Shown one piece after another: positions 54,690 to 63,302 of a stretch of DNA of 64,000 nucleotides. Location: NCBI GenBank assembly GCA_021780105.1, contig JAJXZJ010000069.1:31896-95895 (forward strand). The letters are read 5' to 3'. This stretch comes from a bacterium. GTDB lineage: Bacteria > Verrucomicrobiota > Verrucomicrobiia > Limisphaerales > J093. The notes below the pieces were generated by a model. The model made no database searches. It was not told the origin of the DNA and saw only the letters and a list, made by a program, of their open reading frames with translations. A program made the position numbers and the translations under genes. Positions within the stretch are counted from its first letter, which is position 1, and every line of letters begins with the position of its first letter.

Positions 54690-55946
54690 ATGGACCGCCT
54701 GCCCGGATTTCGCGACTTTTACCCCGAACCCGTTCCCACCGCCGATGCCTGGAGCGCCGACCTCCGCCGGCATATTTTCAACGCGTGGAGCGCGACGGCC
54801 CGCCGTTACGGCTTTCGCGAATACGACGGCCCGCCACTGGAGACGTTGGAATTGTTCACCGCGAAAAGCGGCGCGGAAATCGTCGGACAACTCTACAATT
54901 TCACGGACAAGGGCGGACGGGAAGTCGCGTTACGGCCCGAAATGACGCCCACGCTGGCGCGCATGGCCGCTGCCCACGAACGGCAATACAAAAAGCCGGT
55001 CAAGTGGTTCGCCATCCCGCAGCTCTTCCGCTACGAACGCCAGCAAAAGGGCCGCCTGCGCGAGCACTTCCAGTTCAACGCCGACATTCTCGGCGAGAGC
55101 GACCGCGCCGCCGATGCCGAACTGATCGCCTTGTTGATTGACTCGCTCCGTGCGCTGGGTTTGACCCGTGCCGACTTCGTCATCCGCCTGAGCAGCCGCA
55201 ACGCGTGGCAGGAATTTTTCGCGCAGCGCGGCGGCAACGCCGCGAACGCGTATGATTTCTACCAGATCATTGACAAGCTTGAGCGCGAGGCGCCGGAGGC
55301 CAGTGCCGCGAAGTTGCAGGCGCTGGGGTTTTCACTCGACGCCGTGCGCGGCTTCATCGCCGCCGGCGAACCGACCGCGGAACTTGCCGCCATCCTCCAC
55401 AACCTGGCGGCGCGCGGCCTCGGCGATTTTGTCAAAGTGGATTACAACGTCATCCGCGGCCTGGCTTACTACACCGGGCCGGTCTTCGAGGCGTTTGACG
55501 TGCGTGGCGAATTCCGCGCCATCGCCGGCGGCGGCCGATACGACAACCTCGTGAAGCTGGTTTCCGGTGGCAAGGTTGATTTGCCGGCGTTGGGTTTCGG
55601 CATGGGCGATGTCGTGCTCGCCGAGCTGCTCAAGGAGCGCCGCCTGGCGCCGAAACTCGTCGCGTCGCTGGACGCCTTCTGCCTGATCGAAGACGAGACG
55701 TTGCGCGCTGATTCGCTGTCCTTGGTGCAGCGATTACGCGACGCCGGTCTGGCGGTGGATTACCCGCTCGCGCCCGCCAAATCGGACAAGCAATTCAAGC
55801 GGGCGCTGGAGTTGGGCGCCGTCCGCACCGTGAAAGTGGAGCGCAGCGCCGACGGTGCGTTGCTGGCCAGAGTGAAGAACGTCGCCACCCGCGCCGAGGA
55901 GAGAACGCCGGTAGCCGCGGTTCTCGACCTTCTGCGCCGCGGTTGA
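54690..55946 (+). CDS. hisS: Histidyl-tRNA synthetase
   Basis: A 418-residue class II synthetase. Visible motifs: GREVALRPEMTPTLARM and FAIPQLFRYERQQKGRLREHF (motif 2), NADILGESDRAADAE, the histidine-binding VIRGLAYYTGPVFEAF, and motif 3 LPALGFGMGDVVLAELL. A C-terminal anticodon-binding domain covers about 330-418. ATG at 54690 (DRLPGFRDFYP) is the family start. The residue content differs somewhat from E. coli HisS and fits the HisS group with a short insertion domain. Confidence 0.95.
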   Translation: MDRLPGFRDFYPEPVPTADAWSADLRRHIFNAWSATARRYGFREYDGPPLETLELFTAKSGAEIVGQLYNFTDKGGREVALRPEMTPTLARMAAAHERQYKKPVKWFAIPQLFRYERQQKGRLREHFQFNADILGESDRAADAELIALLIDSLRALGLTRADFVIRLSSRNAWQEFFAQRGGNAANAYDFYQIIDKLEREAPEASAAKLQALGFSLDAVRGFIAAGEPTAELAAILHNLAARGLGDFVKVDYNVIRGLAYYTGPVFEAFDVRGEFRAIAGGGRYDNLVKLVSGGKVDLPALGFGMGDVVLAELLKERRLAPKLVASLDAFCLIEDETLRADSLSLVQRLRDAGLAVDYPLAPAKSDKQFKRALELGAVRTVKVERSADGALLARVKNVATRAEERTPVAAVLDLLRRG

Positions 55947-56056
55947 CTGCCGGCGAGTGTGCTGGCGTTGGTTGGAGGCACCGTCCCATTTTGCAGTTGA
56001 ACCGTCGCGGTTCGTTCCGTCATCTTCTCCGCGTCAGACAACACCGGATTTGATTT

Positions 56057-57583
56057 ATGCGCACGCTCATCATCGGCATTGACAGCGGCACTCAGTCCAC
56101 CAAGGCGCTCGTGCTCGACACAGGCAAGAAACGTGTCGTCGGCTCGGCCGCGGAGAAATACGACCTGATTTCCGATCTGCCGCCCGGCGCGAAGGAGCAG
56201 CACCCGCACACCTGGCGCGCCGCCACAGCGAAGGCCATCAAGCTGGCGCTGAAGGCGGCGAAGGCCCGCTCCGGCGAGGTCAAGGCCATCGGCGTGAGCG
56301 GCCAGCAGCACGGTTTTGTGCCGCTCGACGCCGCCGGCGAAGTCATCCGGCCGGCCAAGCTGTGGTGCGACACGTCCACCGCGGCGGAATGCGAGGAAAT
56401 CACCACCGCACTTGGCGGAGCGAAAGCCACGCTTCGCGCGCTCGGCAACGCGGTGTTGCCGGGCTTCACGGCGTCGAAGATTCTCTGGTTGAAACGGCAC
56501 GAGCCGGAAAACTTTGCCCGGCTGGCCACGGTGTTGTTGCCGCACGACTACCTCAACTGGTGGCTGACGGGCCGCGCCGTGATGGAGTTCGGCGACGCCA
56601 GCGGCACCGCGCTGCTGGACGTGCGCCGGCGCAGGTGGAGCGACGCCGCGCTGCGGGCCATTGACCCCGAGCTTGCCGGCAAGCTGCCACCGCTCATGCC
56701 CAGCGACCAGCCGGCTGGCACGCTGCAGCCGGCGACCGCGAAGGCCCTGGGGCTGGGCGCCGAGGTGCTCGTCAGCGCCGGCGGCGGCGACAACATGATG
56801 GGCGCCATCGGCACCGGCAACACGCGGGCCGGCGTGGTGACCGCGAGCTTCGGCACCAGCGGCACCATTTACGCCTGCGCGGAAAAGCCGGTTGTGGATC
56901 CGCAGGGCGAGATCGCCGCGTTCTGCGATTCGACGAACCGCTGGCTGCCGCTGCTATGCACCATGAACGTGACCGTGGCCACGGAAATGATGCGCAAGGA
57001 TTTTGGCCTCACGCCGCAGGCGTTCGACGCCCAGGCCGCGAAGGCGCCCGCCGGCGCCGGCGGGCTGTTGCTGCTGCCCTACCTCGAAGGCGAGCGCACC
57101 CCGAACGTGCCCGACGGGACGGGCGTGCTCCTCGGCGTGAACACGCGGACCTTCGCCCTGCCGCAGTTTGCGCGTGCCGCGCTGGAAGGCGTGACGCTCG
57201 GCATGAACTACGGTTTGCGCCGGCTGGCGGAACTGGGCGTTCACGCGACCCAAATCCGCGCCACCGGCGGCGGCGCCAACTCGAACGTCTGGCGCCAGAT
57301 CATGGCCGACATTTTCAACGCGGAGGTGGTGACGCTGAAGGTGGGCGAAGGCGCCGCTTACGGCGCGGCGTTGCAGGCGTTCTGGTGCTGGCGCAATCAA
57401 CAGGGTGAAAAGGTCGGCATTGAGGAGGTCACCGACGAGTTCGTGACCCTGAACACCGCGCAAACAACGCAGCCGAGGCCGGAAAACGCGGCGGTTTACG
57501 CCGAGGCGCAGGCATTGCAGGACGAGCTGTCGCGGTCACTCCGCGGCGTGTTCGCGAAGCACCGGCAGTGGGTGGTGCGCTAG
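56057..57583 (+). CDS. xylB: Xylulokinase (FGGY family)
   Basis: A 508-residue sugar kinase. The N-terminal phosphate-binding motif is IIGIDSGTQSTKALVLD. AIGVSGQQHGFVPLDAAGEV contains the substrate contacts typical of xylulokinase, and PHDYLNWWLTGR, FGTSGTIYACAEKPV and IRATGGGANSNVWRQIMADI follow. The catalytic Asp is in SAGGGDNMMGAIG. It phosphorylates D-xylulose to xylulose 5-phosphate. No xylose isomerase or transporter gene is adjacent. ATG at 56057, 110 bases after hisS. Confidence 0.9.
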   Translation: MRTLIIGIDSGTQSTKALVLDTGKKRVVGSAAEKYDLISDLPPGAKEQHPHTWRAATAKAIKLALKAAKARSGEVKAIGVSGQQHGFVPLDAAGEVIRPAKLWCDTSTAAECEEITTALGGAKATLRALGNAVLPGFTASKILWLKRHEPENFARLATVLLPHDYLNWWLTGRAVMEFGDASGTALLDVRRRRWSDAALRAIDPELAGKLPPLMPSDQPAGTLQPATAKALGLGAEVLVSAGGGDNMMGAIGTGNTRAGVVTASFGTSGTIYACAEKPVVDPQGEIAAFCDSTNRWLPLLCTMNVTVATEMMRKDFGLTPQAFDAQAAKAPAGAGGLLLLPYLEGERTPNVPDGTGVLLGVNTRTFALPQFARAALEGVTLGMNYGLRRLAELGVHATQIRATGGGANSNVWRQIMADIFNAEVVTLKVGEGAAYGAALQAFWCWRNQQGEKVGIEEVTDEFVTLNTAQTTQPRPENAAVYAEAQALQDELSRSLRGVFAKHRQWVVR

Positions 57584-57757
57584 ACGAGCGCAAGCAACCC
57601 ACCGCGAAGTGCGTCGCCGCTGCTGCCGCCCTGCGGGTTCCTTTTCACCGGGATTGGAAGCCAGGAGTAAGCCAGCGGACGCCGTCAAGCCCGGTTGCGC
57701 GCTGTGCAATCAACTCTTTGACTGGATTTTGTCGGCTGAACATCGCACCTTATCGCC

Positions 57758-58111
57758 ATGAAGTTTATTCTCACGACGCACAATGTCACCCTCACCAAGG
57801 CCATCGAGGAACACATCCTCAACCGGGTGGACAAACTGGAGCATCTGGACCGTTGGGCGGTGGACGTGCGGGTGACGCTGGAACATGATCACCAGAAGAT
57901 TCCGGAAAAGCAGTTCAAGTGCGGCGTCCGTCTCGGCGTGCGCGGGCCGGACTTGTTCGCCGAGGAGTCGCAAAGCGACCTCTACGCCGCCATTGACCTC
58001 GTGTTCAAAAAAATCGCGGAACAAATTCGCCGGCGCCACGGACGCCGCAAGTCGGTGAAAAAAACGGACGCCGCCCAGCTCAAACGCCAGCGTCAGGAAA
58101 GCGTGGAATAA
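57758..58111 (+). CDS. hpf: Ribosome hibernation promoting factor (short HPF/YfiA type)
   Basis: A 117-residue protein with the beta-alpha-beta fold: LTTHNVTLTKAIEEHILNRV, DVRVTLEHDHQKIPEKQFKC, and the second helix SDLYAAIDLVFKKIAEQIRR. It ends in a basic tail (RRRHGRRKSVKKTDAAQLKR). It lacks the C-terminal dimerisation domain of long HPF, so it would resemble HPF or YfiA of enterobacteria, which bind the 30S A/P sites in stationary phase. ATG at 57758. Confidence 0.92.
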   Translation: MKFILTTHNVTLTKAIEEHILNRVDKLEHLDRWAVDVRVTLEHDHQKIPEKQFKCGVRLGVRGPDLFAEESQSDLYAAIDLVFKKIAEQIRRRHGRRKSVKKTDAAQLKRQRQESVE

Positions 58112-58218
58112 CCCACGCGCCGCCAGATCCCTCCGAACGAGATTGATCCCTTGTCCCAGACCGCGCAAGGCGGTGTGTGCCGGCGCACGCCGCTGCTGTC
58201 AGTCAAGGATTCCGGTTG

Positions 58219-59499
58219 ATGTCCAACGTTGGTGTTCAAATTCTGCGCGCCCGTGTGGTGGTGCCGGTTTCCCGGACCGCCGTCGAGAATGGCGCGGTCG
58301 TCGTCGCCGGCGGAAGCATTCAGGCGTTGGGCAAATGGAAGGACCTCGCCCCGCACCTGGCCGGCACGCCACGCGACTTGGGGGAAGTGGCGCTGCTGCC
58401 AGGCTTGGTTAACGCGCACTGTCATCTCGATTACACGGACATGGCGGGTCAGATCGCGCCGCCGGCTTCGTTTACGGACTGGATCAAATCCCTCGTGGCA
58501 CTCAAGAGCGCGTGGGGTTACTCCGAGTTCGCGCAGTCCTGGCTCAACGGCGCGCGCATGTTGCTGCGTACCGGCACCACCACGGTGGGTGACATCGAGG
58601 CCGTGCCGGCTTTGCTGCCGGAGGTTTGGGGCGCCACACCGTTGCGGGTCGTGTCCTTCATCGAAGTCCTCGGCGTCAAGCGCAACCGTCGTCCCGCCGA
58701 CATGCTTGCGGAAGCCGTCGGCCGGGTGGCTGATTTGCCGGCCGGCCGCAGCCGGCTGGCGCTCTCGCCCCACGCGCCGTATTCCACCACGTCCGAATTG
58801 CTGCGGCGGGCGTCGGAACTGGCCCGGGCGCGCGGCTGGCGCCTCTGCACGCACATCGCCGAGTCGGCCGAGGAATACGCCATGTTCAAGACGGCCGCAG
58901 GCGAGATGTTCTCGTGGCTTGCGCGCAGTGAACGCGACATGGCCGACTGCGATGGCATGTCGCCCGTTGGCCATCTGGAACGCACCGGACTGCTCACGGA
59001 AAATCTGCTGGGCGTTCATTTGAACTACCTCGATCCGGGCGACGCCGAACTGCTCGCCCGCCGCGGTGTGAGCGTGGTTCATTGCCCGCGCAGTCATGCG
59101 TACTTCCGGCACCGCTCGTTTCCCATGCCCAGCCTCGTGCGCGCCGGGGTCAACCTCTGTCTCGGTACCGACAGCCTCGTCACCACGCTCAAAGTGGGCG
59201 CCCGGCCGCTGCAACTCGACCTGTTTGCCGAGTTGCGCGCGTGGCATTCCACCTGGGTGAATGCCGCGCCGGAGCGGGCGCTGCGACTCGTCACCGTAAA
59301 TGCAGCGCGCGCCCTCGGACTCGCCGGCCGCGCGGGCGAAATTGCCGTGGACGCGTTCGCCGACCTGATCACAGTGCCGTTCGCTGGCTCGCCGAAGATC
59401 GTTTATGAGACGATAACGCATCGCACCGGTCCGGTGGCGGCCTCCATGATCGGCGGCGAATGGGTGATCCCGCCGGGCGGCGACGTGGACCATGTCTGA
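58219..59499 (+). CDS. Amidohydrolase-superfamily deaminase/hydrolase (SsnA/TrzA/MqnX-like)
   Basis: A 426-residue metal-dependent hydrolase. Metal ligands: His67 and His69 in LVNAHCHLDYTD, His in CTHIAESAEE, His in VVHCPRSHAYF and Asp in LCLGTDSLVTTL. The TIM-barrel core is flanked by the usual beta-sandwich ends. The group includes guanine, cytosine, S-adenosylhomocysteine and aminodeoxyfutalosine deaminases. NAHCHLDYT is reminiscent of the last, but I cannot settle the substrate. ATG at 58219. The last 8 bases overlap the next gene. Confidence 0.85.
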   Translation: MSNVGVQILRARVVVPVSRTAVENGAVVVAGGSIQALGKWKDLAPHLAGTPRDLGEVALLPGLVNAHCHLDYTDMAGQIAPPASFTDWIKSLVALKSAWGYSEFAQSWLNGARMLLRTGTTTVGDIEAVPALLPEVWGATPLRVVSFIEVLGVKRNRRPADMLAEAVGRVADLPAGRSRLALSPHAPYSTTSELLRRASELARARGWRLCTHIAESAEEYAMFKTAAGEMFSWLARSERDMADCDGMSPVGHLERTGLLTENLLGVHLNYLDPGDAELLARRGVSVVHCPRSHAYFRHRSFPMPSLVRAGVNLCLGTDSLVTTLKVGARPLQLDLFAELRAWHSTWVNAAPERALRLVTVNAARALGLAGRAGEIAVDAFADLITVPFAGSPKIVYETITHRTGPVAASMIGGEWVIPPGGDVDHV

Positions 59500-60220
59500 A
59501 ACCGGAACAACCGTTGCGCGGGTGGGACTCGTCACCGGCGCGGGCGGCGGACTGGGACAGGGGCTGGTTGCCGCCTTCTCCGCTCAAGGCTGGCGCGTGG
59601 CGGCCGCCGGCCATCGCGAACCGCCGTTTGCGGAAAGCAATTTGGTTTGGCCGGTCTGCCTCGATGTGACCGATGCCGCCGCCGCGAAACGCGTGGTGCA
59701 GCAAACCGTCGCGCGTTGGGGCCGTCTCGACGTGCTCGTCAACAATGCCGGCCTCACCGCCGATCACCTGAGCTGGCAGATACCCGACGCCGATTGGGAC
59801 CGCGTGCTCGCCGTCAATCTCAAGGGCGCGTTCCTGTGCGCGCAGGCAGCGTTGATGCCGATGCTCCGCCAGCGCGACGGCCACATCATCAATCTCGCCA
59901 GCTTTGCCGCGCGCGCCGGTGCCCGCGGCCAGGGCAGCTACGCCGCCGCCAAGGCGGGATTGATCGGACTGACCGAGTCGCTGGCGAAGGAAGCGGGTTC
60001 GCAGAACATCCGCGCCAACGCCGTGCTGCCCGGCGTCCTGCCCACCCCGATGACAGCCGGCCTGCCGGCCAATACGCTCGCCGGCTTTGCCAATGCCAAC
60101 ACGCTGGGGCGCCTGAATTCCGTCGCCGAGGTCGCGCGTTTCATCGTGTTTCTTGCCGGAATGCAAAACATCTCCGGTCAGTGCTTCCAGCTCGACAGCC
60201 GCGTCGCGCGGTGGACGTGA
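59492..60220 (+). CDS. Short-chain dehydrogenase/reductase (FabG-like)
   Basis: A 242-residue classical SDR. The cofactor motif is VTGAGGGLGQG, with NNAG in VLVNNAGLTADHL. The catalytic residues are Ser in IINLASFAARAG and Tyr-x3-Lys in SYAAAKAGLIGLTESLAKE. The C-terminus RFIVFLAGMQNISGQCFQLD is FabG-like. It could be 3-oxoacyl-ACP reductase or another oxidoreductase. It is translationally coupled to the amidohydrolase gene by an 8-base overlap, and that link suggests a specialised pathway. Confidence 0.88.
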   Translation: MSETGTTVARVGLVTGAGGGLGQGLVAAFSAQGWRVAAAGHREPPFAESNLVWPVCLDVTDAAAAKRVVQQTVARWGRLDVLVNNAGLTADHLSWQIPDADWDRVLAVNLKGAFLCAQAALMPMLRQRDGHIINLASFAARAGARGQGSYAAAKAGLIGLTESLAKEAGSQNIRANAVLPGVLPTPMTAGLPANTLAGFANANTLGRLNSVAEVARFIVFLAGMQNISGQCFQLDSRVARWT

Positions 60221-60451
60221 GCCGGTGACATGGTGGCCGCCACCGGGCAGGGCCAGTGTGGACCGAGAACCGAGGTGGGGTTGGGCGAGCAGCGTGCCTC
60301 GTGAACCTTTCTCGCGCCTGCATCAAAAACTCCAAACGCACCGCGCCGTTTTACCGCTTCGGGACGTCGGTTCGCGGGCAAGGAGAGATTGTGGAGCCGG
60401 TTTACCGTCGCATGATTCAGGCGTCACGGCCTTGGGCCGGCGCGCTCGACA

Positions 60452-62575
60452 TCACCGGCGTCGCTTGCCCCTCGGATAGCTCACCGAGCCGGCGGCCGCG
60501 GGACCGGGCATTTTCACGGCGCCCGCGGCGTGGCCGAACTGGCGCTTGAGCTCCTTGATCTGGTCACGCAGCAAAGCCGCCTTTTCAAACTCCAGATTGT
60601 TCGCAGCCGTAACCATTTCCTCCTCCAGCTCGCGGAGGGTTTCGGTTACGTCGAAGTCCGCGCCCGCCTCGCGCAGGACGGCGTCGGCCTGCTGCCGCTT
60701 CGATTCGTAGGTTGCCAGGCTGTCCTCCACGGCACGGGTCACGCTGCGCGGCGTGATGTGGTGCTCGGCATTGTAGGCAAGCTGCTTCTCGCGGCGGTAA
60801 TTCGAAATGGCCAGGAATTTCTGGATGCTCTGCGTCATCACGTCCGCGTAAAGGATCACTTCGCCGTGAAGGTGGCGCGCGGCGCGGCCGGCAGTCTGGG
60901 TCAGGCTCGTGGTGCTGCGCAGGTAGCCTTCCTTGTCGGCGTCTAGAATGGCGACCAGGGAAACCTCCGGCAGGTCGAGGCCCTCGCGCAGGAGGTTGAT
61001 GCCGACGAGCACGTCAAATTCGCCTTTGCGCAGGGCGCGCAAGATTTCGACCCGCTCGATGGCGTCAATTTCGCTGTGCAGGTAACGGACGTTGATGCCG
61101 ATGTCGCGGAGGTAATCGGTCAGCTCCTCGGCCGTGCGCTTGGTGAGCGTGGTGACCAGGACGCGCTCCTTCCGCTCGACGCGCTTGCGGGCCTCTTCAA
61201 TCAGGTCGTCAATCTGCCCGCGCAGCGGCTTCACGGTGATCTTCGGATCCACGAGGCCGGTGGGACGAACCACGAGTTCGACGACGCCGGAAGTGCCACG
61301 CGCCCCCTGCCCGTTCGCCCCGGAAGGGAAATCAGAACCAGGCGCGACACCAGGCCCGCGTTTAACGGGCTGCCGCGCCCACTCCAATTCCTTCGGCCCC
61401 GGTGTGGCGCTCACGTAAATGGTCTGGCCCTGGAGCGATTGAAATTCGTCAAAGTTGAGCGGCCGGTTGTCCAGCGCGCTGGGCAGCCGGAAGCCGTATT
61501 CGACCAGCACTTTCTTGCGCGAGATGTCGCCGGCGAACATGCCGCCGAGTTGTGGCACGGTGGCGTGGGATTCGTCAATCACCAGCAGGTAATCCGGCGG
61601 CATGAAGTCAAGCAGCGTGCAGGGCCGCGAGCCGGGCGGCCGGTCCGAAATGTGGCGCGAATAATTCTCAATGCCGGAACAAAAGCCCATTTCCTCCATC
61701 ATTTCCAGATCGTATTCGGTGCGCATCTTGATGCGCTGCGCCTCGATCAGCTTGCCGTGCTTCTCGAACCATGCGATGCGGTCGCCCAGTTCCTCGCGGA
61801 TCGTCAGAATGGCCCGGCGAATCTTGTTCATCGGCGTGACGAACTGGGCACCGGGATAAATGGTCGTCGCGGCCAGCTCCTCGAACTTGCGCCCGGTCAG
61901 CGGATCGAAGCGCGTGATGCGCTCGATCACGTCGCCGAAAAACTCGATCCGCAGCGCATCCTCCGCATACGCCGGGCAAAGCTCCACCGTGTCCCCACGC
62001 ACACGAAACCGGCCACGCTCGAAGGCGATGTCGTTGCGGCTGTATTGGAGGTCCACCAGGCGGCTGAGCAACTGGTCGCGCGTCAGCTCCAGACCGGTCC
62101 GGAGGTGGATGACCATTTCCTCGTAGTCTTCGCGGCTGCCGATGCCGTAGATGCACGACACGCTGGCCACCACCACCACGTCGCGGCGCGCGAACAGGCT
62201 GCTCATCGTCGAGAGGCGCAACCGCTCGATCTCGTCGTTCCGGCTGGAGTCCTTTTCGATGAAGGTGTCGGTGCGCGGGATGTAGGCCTCGGGTTGATAG
62301 TAGTCGAAATAGGAGACGAAATACTCGACGGCGTTGCGGGGAAAAAACCCCTTGAACTCGGCGTAGAGCTGGGCAGCGAGCGTCTTGTTGTGGGAAATCA
62401 CGAGCGTGGGTTTGTCCACGTTCCTGATGACGTTGGCGATGGTGAAGGTCTTGCCCGAACCGGTCACGCCCAGCAATACCTGGTGACGCGCCGCGGACAG
62501 CACCCCCTCGGTGAGCTTCGCAATCGCTTGCGGCTGGTCCCCGGCGGGTGGAAAGGGTGAAACAAGGTCAAACAT
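60452..62575 (-). CDS. uvrB: Excinuclease ABC subunit B
   Basis: A 707-residue DNA repair helicase-like protein. FDLVSPFPPAGDQPQAI starts the protein, Walker A is LGVTGSGKTFT, the damage-reading hairpin is YYQPEAYIPRTDTFIEKDSS, and LLVIDESHATVPQLGGM and GINLLREGLDLPEVSLVAIL follow. The UVR domain near the C-terminus is LEEEMVTAANNLEFEKAALLRD. ATG at 62575 is the family start. About 25 residues (KRGPGVAPGSDFPSGANGQG and a few more, about residues 400-425) are inserted between LEWARQPV and GVVELVVRPTGLVDPKI. The start lies within the end of the HEPN gene, so translation is linked. Confidence 0.96.
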   Translation of the reverse strand: MFDLVSPFPPAGDQPQAIAKLTEGVLSAARHQVLLGVTGSGKTFTIANVIRNVDKPTLVISHNKTLAAQLYAEFKGFFPRNAVEYFVSYFDYYQPEAYIPRTDTFIEKDSSRNDEIERLRLSTMSSLFARRDVVVVASVSCIYGIGSREDYEEMVIHLRTGLELTRDQLLSRLVDLQYSRNDIAFERGRFRVRGDTVELCPAYAEDALRIEFFGDVIERITRFDPLTGRKFEELAATTIYPGAQFVTPMNKIRRAILTIREELGDRIAWFEKHGKLIEAQRIKMRTEYDLEMMEEMGFCSGIENYSRHISDRPPGSRPCTLLDFMPPDYLLVIDESHATVPQLGGMFAGDISRKKVLVEYGFRLPSALDNRPLNFDEFQSLQGQTIYVSATPGPKELEWARQPVKRGPGVAPGSDFPSGANGQGARGTSGVVELVVRPTGLVDPKITVKPLRGQIDDLIEEARKRVERKERVLVTTLTKRTAEELTDYLRDIGINVRYLHSEIDAIERVEILRALRKGEFDVLVGINLLREGLDLPEVSLVAILDADKEGYLRSTTSLTQTAGRAARHLHGEVILYADVMTQSIQKFLAISNYRREKQLAYNAEHHITPRSVTRAVEDSLATYESKRQQADAVLREAGADFDVTETLRELEEEMVTAANNLEFEKAALLRDQIKELKRQFGHAAGAVKMPGPAAAGSVSYPRGKRRR

Positions 62576-62939
62576 CGGCCGGTGGGCCGGCGAACTCCGG
62601 CCGGGGATGTGCAGCCTGGTAGGCTTCAAGGCGCTCGACCAACGGTTGCAAATCGTCCATCGCGGCGTCCCAGATCACATTGAGATTGACTTCGTCATAG
62701 TCGTGAATCAGCACATCCCGCATGGCGGCGGCGAGTTGCCACGGGATGCCTGGAAACTGGGCGTGCATCTCCGGGCTTAACCTCTTCGTAACTTCGCCGG
62801 CGATTTCGAACTGGCGATAGACCGCCGCGCATTTTTCCTCGTTGGCCAGGAACTCCCCCTTGGTCACTCCCGCAACAAACCGCCGGATGGACCGGGCGGC
62901 GGTGAGAGTGTCCCGCAGGTAGGCGTTATCCCTCGACAT
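62568..62939 (-). CDS. hepT-like: HEPN-domain protein (HepT/DUF86 toxin-like)
   Basis: A 123-residue helical protein. The RX4HXY ribonuclease motif is intact: Arg74, His79 and Tyr81 in AAMRDVLIHDYDEV. FEIAGEVTKRLSPEM and the spacing of the helices are typical of HepT. In known HEPN/MNT pairs this is the toxin and the nucleotidyltransferase silences it by adding AMP to the Tyr. ATG at 62939 overlaps the MntA-like gene by 14 bases, and the stop overlaps uvrB by 8 bases. Confidence 0.88.
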   Translation of the reverse strand: MSRDNAYLRDTLTAARSIRRFVAGVTKGEFLANEEKCAAVYRQFEIAGEVTKRLSPEMHAQFPGIPWQLAAAMRDVLIHDYDEVNLNVIWDAAMDDLQPLVERLEAYQAAHPRPEFAGPPADV

Positions 62940-63222
62940 AAAGCGGGACGGCCGACGCCAGAATGGCGTGTTTGCGGTAAGGATTCCGGCTGTGCTCGAT
63001 TCCCCAGCGGCTCACCAGGTCAACGCGACGCCCGAACACTTTTTCCAAGTCAGACTTGATGGTGACCCACTGGAAGAGTCCGCACTGCACGTCGGGTCGC
63101 AGCGTGCAAGGCAAATCCACGTCACTGTCCTCGCGCAACACCGAGCCGAAAGGTTCCAGCCGGGCGATGCCGCGCTGCCGGCAGAACTCGCCCAGCGTCT
63201 CGTGGTTGACCTGCACCTTCAT
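62926..63222 (-). CDS. mntA-like: MNT-domain nucleotidyltransferase (MntA antitoxin-like)
   Basis: A 98-residue small nucleotidyltransferase. EPFGSVLREDSDVDLPCTL holds the catalytic signature, but the distance from GS to the DxD is only six residues rather than the 9-10 of the family (GSX10DXD), as if four residues were deleted. VFGRRVDLVSRWGIEHSRNP supplies the C-terminal half. A shortened loop could weaken AMP transfer to the partner HEPN protein. ATG at 63222. It is the first gene of an overlapping mntA-hepT-uvrB series. Confidence 0.85.
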   Translation of the reverse strand: MKVQVNHETLGEFCRQRGIARLEPFGSVLREDSDVDLPCTLRPDVQCGLFQWVTIKSDLEKVFGRRVDLVSRWGIEHSRNPYRKHAILASAVPLYVEG

Positions 63223-63273
63223 GTCCGCAGCGTCGCAGCAATCCGCGCCAACGTCAATGCGGGTGCAACCAGG

Positions 63274-63300
63274 GCAGTGTCCTGATTTACGGAATTTTAA
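63274..63300. repeat. Second copy of the MITE-like left end
   Basis: GCAGTGTCCTG followed by ATTTACGGAATTTTAA. Compared with 49430-49456 there are two differences after the GTGTCCTG core and one at the T/C before AGTG. Only the left end is recognisable. It lies 54 bases upstream of the mntA-like ATG and at the boundary of a truncated prepilin-like gene. Confidence 0.6.
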
Positions 63301-63302
63301 AA

